From NCBI GenBank assembly GCA_948470475.1, contig OX419343.1:26312378-26376377 (forward strand): a DNA stretch of 64,000 bases, read 5' to 3'. Both the position numbers and the translations under genes were made by a program. The notes below the pieces were generated by a model that made no database searches, was not told where the DNA came from, and worked only from the letters and a program-made list of their open reading frames with translations. This stretch comes from Galaxea fascicularis. Lineage: Eukaryota; Cnidaria; Anthozoa; Scleractinia; Euphylliidae. Of this stretch, positions 38,325-48,662 are shown piece by piece. Position 1 is the first letter of the stretch; each line of letters opens with the position of its first letter.

Positions 38325-39782
38325 CTACAAATACAGGTTTTCTGTTTGGTGTGCTTGAGGGACTGGAGGGGAATGGCAGAGTGCAGAGCATGCCATGTGA
38401 TGTCCATGATTGTGCGATTCTCGCACGCTGTTAAACTGTTCCTTTCCCGATGGATCGTTCAGTTTTTCGTCTTTCTTCCATTTCATCCGACGGTTCTGAA
38501 ACCAGATTTTGACTTGTCTCTCAGACAGGCTAAGCGTCTTGGCGATCTCGCTCCTTCTAGAACTGCAAAGATACTTGTTAAAGTGAAACTCTTTCTCTAA
38601 TTCCAAGAGCTGCTTGTTGGTGTAACTTGTTCGATGTCGCTTGGCTTGTCTCTGTCCTGTGTTGTTAAAAAAGACAATCGCATATTAGGCAAGAGAAGCT
38701 AAGTTTTCTGTATGCAGAACACGCTCGGGTCATGCGATTGCGGTGTAGTTCGATTTACTGCAAAATCAAATATTTTTGAATAGAAAAATCAATGGAGCAA
38801 AGGGCGTTTTTATGACAATTTTTCTTACTTCGTGACTTGTTGTCCTCTTTGCGTCTTGACAGAAATGGGCAAATGTTCACTCTTGGTTTTCGTGGTCCGG
38901 AGCGATTTCACTTCACTCGATGTAATTCGAATGATAGACTCTCCCATAAACACAACCCACCTTATTGGTACACCGTTCCATAACTAAACAAGCTTTGTCA
39001 CCAATAGGAGCGTTTTGTCGACCAAACACTGTCATCTGGATGTTTGTAAAACATACTGCTGAACCATCGTGCCTCACTTATGAATGACAACATTTGATCT
39101 TTTGTTGACCGTATAACTATTCACTCGCCAAGCACTGCATTGCTAAAAAGGACTGTTCCATTAATCATTGGAACAGACAAGCCACTTCTCAAACCCTCCG
39201 CCCTTTTGACAGAAAAGATACTCAAGGATAACAGACGAACTAAACTAGCTCAACAAAAGTCTCGAAAATGTCACTCATTGTTTGCAATCCAAACCACGAA
39301 GATATCGTGCACGAACGAAGAAAGGGGAAGGGGGGATTATCGGTTCCGATGATTTGCAACCAGCAAAACACTGAGATCCGAATCGCGCTAACTAGTTACG
39401 GACAAGCTATCCCAGAAAATGAGGGTTATCAGAAAGGTGACATACCGAATCCAAATGCAGCTTTTCCGCCTTTCTTTGATTTCATCCATGGATAGATCGG
39501 CTGAAGGAGATAGTCTGGAATAGGCGCTGTGCGGTGAGACGTAGAGGGTTTCGCATTCTCTGTGCTAGAGATTTGTCGTGTTTGCGGGGTACTGAAATTT
39601 TGGTGTGTCAACCTCCTGGTTGTAACATCTAAGAAGGGAAAATAATTCCCTGTCAAATTGATTTGCCGCTCAAATGTCGGGGACAGCTGGGAGGTATATT
39701 GCTGTGTAAAAATCTCGGCAGAGTTAGGATAAATCGTTGGATGAGCCATGTTTGTCGAATATGATTTATATGGCCCTGACAT
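38325..39782 (-). CDS. Hox protein, paralog-group-2-like
   Basis: Nuclear Hox-class transcription factor, 222 aa from two exons joining 39782-39446 to 38656-38325. The donor GGATTCG|GTATGT and acceptor TTTTTTAACAACACAG|GA define a phase-1 intron of 789 bp and splice in frame (Phe-Gly-Gln). The hexapeptide IYPWM, which binds PBC/Pbx partners, is at residues 96-100. The homeodomain is 117-176: [20 protein letters not shown], then [20 protein letters not shown], then [15 protein letters not shown], with Gln50 and Asn51 at 166 and 167. [15 protein letters not shown] is the signature of Hox2/proboscipedia-type genes, so an Anthox7/Anthox8 (HoxC/HoxD) type gene of anthozoans is likely. MSGPYK is chosen as start because its context (AAGATGT) is better than that of the ATG 18 bases upstream; an in-frame ATG at 39749 (MAHP) is also possible. 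Family is sure, orthology is not. Confidence 0.95.
38657..39445 (-). other. PG2-like Hox intron 1
   Basis: Phase-1 intron between the hexapeptide exon and the homeodomain exon. No embedded feature seen. Confidence 0.85.
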
Positions 39783-42700
39783 CTTAACCCTTAACAACAT
39801 GAATTATGACAAATCGACTGGTGTAAGGGAATATTTAGTCTTTCACGTGACCTCTTTCAGCCAATCAGATTTCAAATGCAGCGTTAAGTTCATGACCCCC
39901 GTTCTTTTTTGAGTAGCGCTTTTGTTAGGTAATTCCTCAAGTATGATTCACTTTAAAAAAGGCTCATCTGGCTATAAAGAGAACTTCAACAGTATACTCA
40001 AGTACAAACGTAGCTTAGCCTTGCGTGCATTGAATGCCAAAACTCACAGGCTGTGCTGTACTGGACACCCTTTGTTGTTTATGTGTCTTTGACCCAAAGC
40101 GGACGCTTCAATTTTAATTTTGCCGTATTGTAACGTTTCACTGGTCTCTTCTGAAACAAAAGAAGCGCGAAGAAGGGCTGCGATAGCCTGTAATAAATCT
40201 TGTACTCGATTGAGTCATAAATCTCCGTCAGTTTTTTGATTAATGTTCCCTTGTGGAAAAACGCGCTGTAGGGCGGCGTAGCGCCGAGAGCGGTGATTCC
40301 ATTTCACCACATTACACAAACTGGATCTTTTATCGCGCCTAACAAAATGGAGCCGTAATGGCGCCTATAACGCTCTGCTTATGTGGCATTACCCATTGAC
40401 CTATGATTAATAGCCTGCCAAGAGATTTCCACTTTAGGCGCGGAAGCAAACATTTTACGTGTCACTATATGTAAACTTAAATAAACTCGGGCCAAGCTTT
40501 TTCAATCAACACAAGAAGTCCTCTGTAGGCGAGTGAACTGGGGTGAAAGAACACAAAACTTGCGTTGATTTTCATAGGAAGGATCAAAAGGCTTTACTCT
40601 TAGCGACAAACAAGCTTAGTAATGATCACATCAGAGAGTATTGCCAGAGACGCACGATAGACCCCCTTCCAGATAAACAGTGTTTAAAAGCAAATTTGGA
40701 GGGTCTCGGAGAAAATTTAAAAAAATCGATTTTCAAATTTCAAAAACCTCTTTCCCTGAGATCGATGAAGGTGAGCATAGGGACGGTCTTCAGCGTTTCA
40801 TCCAAAGTCAAGAACACTTCAGAAATACATCGCTAATGCAATTCACAGCCGACCGTGATTGTTCGCTTCAGGGAATGAAACTGAGTAACCTTAGCCTTAG
40901 CCGAAAATAGGCCAACGTGCCTCAAATGATTGACCGAAAGGGTTACGATGCAAAAACCCAACGGCTTGCTAAGCAAAACCTGAAGGAACAGTTTTCGATC
41001 AAATCGCAACGTTAATACAAATGCATCATTTTGAGTCACCGGTGTAACCTTTGTTTTCCGTTCTTTTGCTTTGTTGGACATTTCAGACTCACTTCGGTAC
41101 TTCTCTAACACTTTAAACAGTTTGTTGCTCTGGATGTCGTAGTTGGTTTGAAGCAACATTGTCCTTCCGATCGAGGAAATATTTCCCCGTATTAAACCGG
41201 ATTTTACTTTCTGCTCCCTAACAAATGAGATAAAATAAAACAGCCTTGCAATTGACTGGGCCTTTAACCCTCAATCTTTTACTTTTTGCATAAAACCATT
41301 ATCTTAGAGCGATCTTATGCAAAGAAACTGAAAAACAAGAGCAAAAAAGATTGAATTTTCGATCATAATTTCATTGTGCTCTGAAGCTAGTGCTTTATGA
41401 AATTTTGCAGTGCTATAGATTACTAGCAGCGATTCGCTAACCTTTCCAGCTGTCAGACGAATTGTCTCGACATTGATTAATAGTCCACTAACAAGAAACC
41501 GAGAGCTCCGAGTGTTTATTTATTAAATTAACAAATTGTTAAAACGTTTGGTTCTTTTGCTGATGTCAGTGATATGTCGCCTTAGAAATGACACCTCCTC
41601 AAAGATGCTCCGTGACTTTCAACAAGCCTCGATCAGCACGGAACAACAACTGACTCTTGTCTTCATCATTCACTGCCTATTTTCTCAGATTTTCCTTCAA
41701 AAACGCTCTTGAGTTGATTTATTCTTTGCTTACCCTAACGGAAGGGAAATCCGAGAAAGATCGACTGTTTCGTTTAGAGATAAGAAAAACCTGCAAATTT
41801 CAATTATCCGAGTTCTGGTTTTTACTGAAAACCAATCACGCTTAGGGATGTAAATAGATCACAATTACTTGCTTTTAATTAGTGTCGGCACCACAACGGA
41901 AAGCTTGGAATTGCCATTCTATCAATTAACATCTATTTTACTGTACACCGCCGTACTAAGTTAGAGCGCCACAAATTGTGCCAATTGACGAAAGCAACAA
42001 GCAACTGTTTTCAACAATTTTAAATCACTGTACTCGTTTAGTAAAAGATTCTTCTAGAGAGGGAAAACATCACTCTGTCGAACAAAATTTCTGTCATCGT
42101 TACCCCGCAAGCGAGATTCGGACACGCGAGCAATTCAGTGATTCAGTGGAAATAAACCGGCATATTTTTCAAATTGTGTCTCGAAAAGCACGGATTCTTG
42201 TTCATGATACACAACTTACTGACTCGAGATGTGAATGTCAGGACTTACCGAACAATTTTTCAGAAAACTGTAGCAAATGTTGCGTGAGTTATGAATCTAT
42301 TTTTCGTGGATTTCAAAGCGAGTGTAAACGCATATCTTTCACTACAGCGCAGACTGGATTTCCTGTCGGACTTGTTTTTATTCGTTCACACCCAAAACTA
42401 ACAAGGTGTTTCTGATGTATAATATAGCTTGTTTATCAGTAAACAAACGCCAAGCGTTATCGAAAGGAATTTTCAATGTTTTTGAGTGCTTTCCCAAACA
42501 GCAACGAATTAAGGCTACATGTGTTTCCGGCCACAAAACGAAATCTAAGAATTACACTTGACCCTTCCTTTAATTTCCTCTTAAGAAAGACCAAAATACA
42601 AATGGTTAAACGAGAAGACCTTCAAGGGAAAGCTGAGGAATATGTTATTTTGCGGTGGGGTTTCTTTTCTACTTTTTTTCCAAACTTCCGAAGGTCTGAC

Positions 42701-43661
42701 CATTCAAATATTCAGAGAGCAATACTTACTGATAAAGATAAGGAGATGAAGAGTTAAACATTTAACAAAAGTTGTTTGTCTAGAAACATTATTCGAAAAT
42801 GACCCGATGGCGTGCGGTCGCTCCGACTATTAATTGCGAAGGTTGCCGAAGTTTGCCGAGGAGGAAACGAAGATTTTTTCAAGTCAGCCTCTAATTTCAG
42901 TCTAATCAGCACTACCATTGCGAAGTCCACAAACATAACAGAAATGTCACATAATCAGTATATACATGTAGCGTCAAAGTTCCAGGTCCGGGTATTCTGA
43001 GACCGTCACCATGCTGCACAACAGAGTGTAAACACGAAAATGTAACGCCCAAAGCGGTCTACGCAAACCCACTCTTCCCAAGCCCCGTTCGTTTTATTCT
43101 CATGCTACCATCGTAAAGCCTGGGACCGATTAGAATACACACGAAATATTCTGACAGGGAGGGGCTCGTTTGGTGAACTTCAAATCTCCCCCTCCTTCCT
43201 TCTAGATCCTATGAAAAATAGCGGAACTGCTGTTTTCAAATCCAATACGGATTTTGAAATTATCATTTGCTTCGTTTTACAAAGCAGAGAGCCACGAAAT
43301 TGACGAATTTTGTGCAGCTTGTAGAAAATACTGACGTGCCATAGTATCCTTACCATCTCCAATAAGCCGGAAGCAGTCTTCCGATTCTACTCGTTTGTTA
43401 TAATTTAAAGGAATTCTACAGGGTTCGTAAATCAGGATAAAAATGAAAAGGGATTCGAGAGACGGCTCGTTGAATCAAGTGCGTGTTGAGCAAGCAGAGA
43501 AAGACTGCTTGCGGCCTTTGTATAAAACATATCGAAATATTTTACCACATTTCTTATGCTGATTTGTGAAAAATAAGTAGTAAATAAAAATCGTTAAACC
43601 TTAGAAACGATGACCGACAAGAAAATTTTTTCTCTGCAATTTTAGTCATCGTACTTCAAGT
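39783..43661. other. 5' flank of the PG2-like Hox gene
   Basis: Should contain the promoter of the leftward-transcribed Hox gene, but I see no TATA box in a suitable place. A somewhat GC-richer patch (40260-40400) lies about 500 bases upstream of the start codon and could be part of the regulatory region. The longer open frames on the plus strand (around 41.98-42.41 kb) show no domain and start at GTG or TTG, so I do not call them. Confidence 0.35.
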
Positions 43662-43742
43662 ACGTATGGGGCGTTTAAACTGATAAAACGTTTTGATTAG
43701 TTACGACATGGATTAAATAAGACGGGAAAACGCCCCATACGT
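43662..43742. repeat. Small inverted repeat
   Basis: Perfect 15-bp arms, ACGTATGGGGCGTTT (43662-43676) and AAACGCCCCATACGT (43728-43742), flank a 51-base spacer. This is possibly a short MITE remnant. Confidence 0.7.
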
Positions 43743-44580
43743 TCTGTACACATTACTTCCTTCTCAAAAGTTTATATTTCGAAGCCTGTCTCTGAAAACG
43801 TTGGCCGCACTCAAAGGGATTAATGTGCTCCCAGCCCCGAAGTTTTTTTTTCGCCAAAGCAAATCTTTGCACCTATTCGAAACGCACCGTGCCTATCTTC
43901 CTACCAAATCTTGAATTTTATTTGCGTTCACGAAATCTAGACATCATCTGCCACATTATTCCTGAGTTGACGCCACAAATCGATTTGCATGCATTTTTTC
44001 AGGGACTTACCGCGATTCATATAATGTTTTTCACGCCAAATCAGGAGTAAATGCCTCGCTCCCTTAGATCGTTCGTGTGACAAATGATGCTTAGTTTTTT
44101 GTAAGTCAGTCTGAAGCGCGTAAAAGGTCCAAAACTGGAAATTGGGAAATAAAGGCTAAATGTTTTTGGAAAAGGTACAAACGTTTATATTTGGACTCAC
44201 CAGAAGTTACACATGACTAGCGTCCAGTTCTCAAAGGTCGGGAGATGGCGGCCATCGCATGGGGAACATGAAACTACAGATCCACTGCGAAGATTTACCG
44301 ACGATTGATTTATTTGTTGTGCTGCGTTTACAGCCCTAACAAAAAAGGGAAAGAACTTGTAATTAGTGACTGCTTAGTTACCGCATTAAATGAAGACAGA
44401 CAGTTTTTTCTAAAAGCTAACGATCAACCACTTCGAGGAATGGACACGAGGAAACAGCGGAAGCTATCTAAATTTGAATCGGAATATCACTCAATCAAGC
44501 GTGTTTTCCCATGAGGTTAAGACTTTCGGCCTTTAGGATTGCGTACATGAACTTAAGATAAACGATTTTTCCTACACTGA

Positions 44581-44952
44581 AGAATACCACACAAATTAAT
44601 ATGATTAGGTAAACTGAAAGCCACTTATTGGGCACTTTGGCCACGTGGTAGCGGGCATTACCTCTTAAATCTACCAAATAGAGTTTGAGCTTGAGCATTA
44701 GCAGCCATTGACAGCTTTTTCGGACTTATTAGGCCTCATCTGATCTGCATAGTATAGCTAATACCCAGGCTCAAGAACCCACATGAGTAAAACAAGAGAT
44801 GAAAATGTGAAGCTTGTGGGATGTGGCTTCGAGGCAAGAATACCACACAAATTAATGCGCTTAATGAGTGGCTTTCAGCTTACCTAAACATAATAATTTC
44901 TGTGGTATTCTTGTCACTCGAAGCCACATCCCACAAGCTTCACATTTTCATC
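44581..44952. repeat. Overlapping inverted repeats
   Basis: Two alternative stems share sequence. Arms 44798-44854 and 44894-44952 pair over about 57 bp: the outer 36 bp are perfect, then a 2-base indel and one mismatch. A third segment, 44581-44629 (AGAATACCACACAAATTAAT and onward), is a diverged reverse complement of 44863-44912. The pattern suggests either one element inserted into a relative or a partial duplication with inversion. No coding capacity is evident. Confidence 0.8.
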
Positions 44953-45313
44953 CATTTTCCCTACAGTCGGGTGTTAAGTAAAAAAGATCTTGAATAAAAA
45001 TGTCGTAATGTGATGTGGAGCGTCAACTATAGGCTGTTAAACCTTAAATTCCCAATATCAACATGTGTATTCTAGTTACAGTTTTCACACACTTCACATG
45101 TAACATGTAGGGAGAATTTGCATAATCTTTAACTGATCTCTTGTGATCATTTCCTGTATTCTCCTGCCCTGTGTACTTGACGTACTATTGATATGGTGAG
45201 GAGAAGTTAGATTGTGATCACCATTGGAACGTAAAGGGTTAAACTGACACCGCAGTCAAATCCTGTTCGGGTGACCGACGCCACAATTGACTGACGTTAT
45301 TTTCACAGTTAGG
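44953..45313. other. No gene recognised
   Basis: Short AT-rich stretch between an inverted repeat and a SINE. Nothing else seen. Confidence 0.4.
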
Positions 45314-45766
45314 AATGACCAGTGGTCAGTGGTAGAGCACCGGACTGCTGTGCGGGAGGTCGGGGGTTCAAGCCCCGGCCGGACCAACACTCAGGGCCTT
45401 TAAATAACTGAGGAGAAAAGTGCTACCTTTGTAATGACATCTGCAAATGGTAAGACTTTCTAGTCTTCTCGGATGAGGACGATAAAACCGGAGGTCCCGT
45501 CTCACAGTACTGATGTGGGACGTTAAAGAACCCACACACTGATCGGAAAGAGTAGGGGACGTAGTCCCCGGTGTGATGGTCTATAACCTGTTCTGTTCTG
45601 GGGGCACCTGCGTTGATCCTACTATTCATTCTAATAAGGTTGTAAACTGCGTGGTTGCAATTTGCGCCTAAAAAAGCAGTCTGGCAAAGTCGCCCAAAAA
45701 GTGCTGTAAAGCGCTTTTAGTCCTTTGGATAAAAGCGCTATATAAATCCTCATCATTATTATTAAC
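45314..45766 (+). mobile_element. tRNA-headed SINE with conserved core
   Basis: Near-complete SINE of about 450 bp. The head has an A box (GTGGTCAGTGGTAGAGCACC) and a B box (GGGTTCAAGCC, 45365-45375). The body contains GGACGATAAAACCGGAGGTC and GGGACGTTAAAGAACCCACA. The 3' part reads TGTAAAGCGCTTTTAG, then AAAAGCGCTATATAAAT, and ends in ATTATTATTA. The GCGCTATATAAAT end followed by a short microsatellite is a form shared by many SINEs that borrow a LINE 3' tail. I recall this family from cnidarian genomes with a central domain of the deep-conserved SINE type, but the exact family name needs a search. Confidence 0.85.
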
Positions 45767-46143
45767 AGTTGCAGCATTCCCCCTTGTTCGCACTGTTGCA
45801 GAAACTCATGCGTTTAAACATACGTTATGACGCAAATACGTTTTGGTTCACTCTAACCACAAAAGTTTGGTCTTCGTGCAGAATTATCTTTCTGAAAAGG
45901 TTTAATAAGCATTGCATATGTTGCGCACCATTGCGCCCTCCTTTCCCACTCCAATCCTCTTGAGGTCAAAAGTCCAGTTTAACCAGGAATCGTAACCGCT
46001 AGACAATATGGGAATCACTCGCGTTAAAGCGCAATAGAGATCAGATTCCTCCTGACAATGTTACAAATTTGATAAAAATTCAAGTTGTGAGAATAAAGAT
46101 AATGATTACAAGGGATAATTTTGTTTTCTGTTAAAACGTATCC
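45767..46143. other. No gene recognised
   Basis: Spacer between the SINE and the decayed tRNA-like sequence. No feature seen. Confidence 0.4.
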
Positions 46144-46205
46144 TCCCAGTGGGAAGGATTCTACTCTTCACCCAGGTCAGGAAGCCAGAGTTCGACACCT
46201 GGTAC
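46144..46205 (+). pseudogene. Decayed tRNA-Glu-like sequence
   Basis: TCCCAGTGGG, AGGATTCTACTCTTCACCCA and GAGTTCGACACCTGG line up in order with parts of the tRNA-Glu gene at 2065-2136 (TCCCATATGG, AGGATTTCTGGTTTTCACCC, GGGTTCGACTCCCG). About ten bases of the D arm are missing, and the T and acceptor stems no longer pair. It is a relic or a chance partial match. Confidence 0.45.
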
Positions 46206-46404
46206 AGGAACCTCTTTCTTTTTGTTCTGCAATTGCTTTATGGCCTTAGTGTTTTTTGTCTGGTTAAATACCAGTCCCTTTTATTACGAAATTTGTTGTG
46301 TCCTATTCAACAAATACAACTTAACTTATACTATTGCTGTGTCTCGATATGGTTTTGCCTTTTGTTTCTATTTGTCTGTTTGAAGATCGAACATGTACCC
46401 CTTG

Positions 46405-46830
46405 GCACAAAAACAACAACAACAACAACTTTAATTGATCCCCTATACTTAAGAAAAATTAAGTTTATATGAAATTAAAATTAAAGCTAAAAGGGGTGTT
46501 GGCTTCCTAAGACAACTAGAAAGTTAAAAAGCCTAGGAAGCCAAATTGCATAGAATAAATTACAATATTAGGGCCGGAATTACACGCGCACAAACAACAC
46601 AATAATAATAATAAATAAATCAAACAAAATTTACAACCCATGGGAAGAAAGACAAATATACTAGGAATGTAATCCTGAACAACCAAAGTGACATTAATAT
46701 TGGGACAGCAATTTCATTTTTTAATTTTTTTTTTAATTTACTAAAAGGGAGTGACTTCATATCTTTCCCAAGGGAGTTCCGTACCTTTGGTCCTTGAGAG
46801 CAAATATTAAAAAAAAGCTGCAAGTAATCT
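46405..46830 (-). mobile_element. LINE 3' end, CR1/L2-like relic
   Basis: Read leftwards, the frame at 46823-46620 contains SQGPKVRNSLGKDMKSLPF and SKLKKKLKN. This is a degenerate form of the GP-x-WNSLP...FK+xLK ending common at the C-terminus of CR1/L2-superfamily LINE proteins (Trp and Pro replaced). The non-coding tail that follows ends in a (GTT)n run, seen on the plus strand as (AAC)n at about 46408-46428. The copy is heavily 5' truncated and decayed. An alternative is chance similarity of a short frame. Confidence 0.5.
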
Positions 46831-48332
46831 TTTACAGGCTTTATTTAACTCTTTAAAAGCCAAGGATCCTTAATTTTTTCAGTAATTATTTCCGCAGTGC
46901 TAGACTTCTTTGTATAAGAAGTTACCATTAAAATATTATAAGACGTTACCATTAAAATACCTGCAATTTTGAGACACTACGAGCTCAGGCTTAGGTGTCA
47001 CCTGACCTACATCGGACGTTAATCTTCGCTGAACGAGTGCGTCAGATTATCGCTTTTTAAGTGTTATTTGAGTCATTTTTCTCTACAGAAACCCCTGCGC
47101 GAGCAAGATCAAGCTAGTATATGGGTGGAGGCAAGCTCTGAAAGAAAACAGAGGTGAGAGGTGGTTTCATGCTGACTCAGGACGCCAAGCATGCTGAGTA
47201 GCAAACATGACGGTATCGAGATGTCTCTCTGGCCGTTCTGTGGAAGGATTCCATGAAGGTCTACCAAGGCAATCTAGGCTACTTTTAACTGGAAAAAATT
47301 TCAATCGATATAATATTTTGCTGGTTGGACCGGGTGGCCCGACACCTACAAAAAATCTCAGAATAAAGTGAGAATCGTGGAATCGCGGAATTACCCAGAA
47401 TTGTTATCAAGTATTAATGAGACAAGTTCTCTTAAAATGGCTGAAGCACGGACGGCAGAGAACGCAAGAAAAAACTTTGCAACCAAATACCAAGGTCTGG
47501 CCTTGAGATATGCTGATAACGTAGGTTTTTTAATTCTGAACAAGATTTTCTCTCAAAAAGATTGACAAAAAAGAAGTGCACTTTTTGGTGTTGCTCTTGG
47601 ATCAAGAAATTAGCCTTTTAGGATTTGCTGTCAAACGAACGGTATATTGCAGCAGAAATCTGGAGTCGCACTTGTCCCGTTTTTGGGTTGTGATAAGTGT
47701 GAAACCAATCAGTTTGCCCCTATCAACATATTGCCATAACGTTGTGACTAAAGTTAAGCAAGCATCAAATATTAAGTGACACTATTTTCAACGGACATAT
47801 GCCGTGTAGGAAGCTAACAAGTTGAAAAAGCTGTTTTTTTTTTCTGTTTTTCCCTCACTGTAGCCCTCAAGAGAGAGCCAGTCACGTGACAACAACAGTT
47901 TGAAGGCGCACAGCATGACAATAAAGCGGAAATAAAAAAGAACACTTGAGTAGCCACGCCTTATAATTTAACCCTGTGACACCTGGAAATCTTCCAGATT
48001 AATGCCGTTTGAAACCAGTCGAGCCATTTTCTGGTCATTGCGTGGCCAAAAAGAGGCCATACTGTCCAAAAAAGTTGATTACATGTTAAGCACAAGCCCA
48101 GCTTTTGTTTATGGTGTCCTTTTACAGCTTGCGAAGTTTAGACATGCGCAAAAAGCAAAAGCTTGAGATTTTGGGTTTAAAAGTTTCACTGCTTTCTCCG
48201 ACTTTTACCTTTCGCTTTCTCTCCTCCTTGCTTCTTCTCCTTTTCTTTCCCCATGTTTTTCTTTTGTTGGACATTTACTAGGCTTCATTTGGGAAGAAAA
48301 GTTTTCGCGAGAAGCCGGAGAATCGTGGAATA
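46831..48332. other. No gene recognised
   Basis: No supported gene. A pyrimidine-rich stretch (around 48195-48260, TTTTCTTTCC-like) is low-complexity. Confidence 0.4.
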
Positions 48333-48662
48333 GACCATTTTCGTATTCTAGGTATACGAGAAGTCGGAGTTTCAAAAAACACTTGCGCGCGTCGGGATAA
48401 AATCAAGAATATATTAAAAATTCAAAGGTTTTTGAATGCAAATTCGAGAGAGTATTTTGCATGACAAAAGAAGAAAATTATATGCTTCTTTTCATCCCGA
48501 CGCGCGCACGTGTTTTTTGAAACTCCGACTTCTCGTATTGAACTGGAACTGGCATGAAGTGGAGGCTCTTGCGGGGGAATACATTTACATATGAAAAGTT
48601 CCCCCGCAAGAGCCTCCACTTCATGCTAGATCCAGGTCAATACCGAGAATACGAATATGGCC
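48333..48662. repeat. Branched fold-back element
   Basis: Three pairs of inverted repeats are arranged as an outer stem with two side hairpins. Outer stem: 48333-48354 with 48641-48662 (imperfect, GTATTCTAGGTA against TACCGAGAATAC). Hairpin 1: 48355-48397 with 48495-48537, 43 bp with about two mismatches, containing GAAGTCGGAGTTTCAAAAAA. Hairpin 2: 48552-48579 with 48599-48626, 28 bp perfect with a 19-base loop, containing GGAGGCTCTTGCGGGGGAA, and an imperfect extension of its base. Together they would fold as a three-way junction. No protein is encoded. Confidence 0.85.

Noticed and set aside
41978..42415. 145-codon open frame on the plus strand with several cysteines
   Set aside because: It starts at GTG, shows no domain or signal peptide, and has no good acceptor or donor pair at its ends. 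Probably a chance frame, though a conserved-exon test would settle it.
44495..44698. Minus-strand frame with a hydrophobic segment, like a membrane helix
   Set aside because: It lies across the inverted-repeat segment at 44581-44629, so its hydrophobic character comes from AT-rich repeat sequence.
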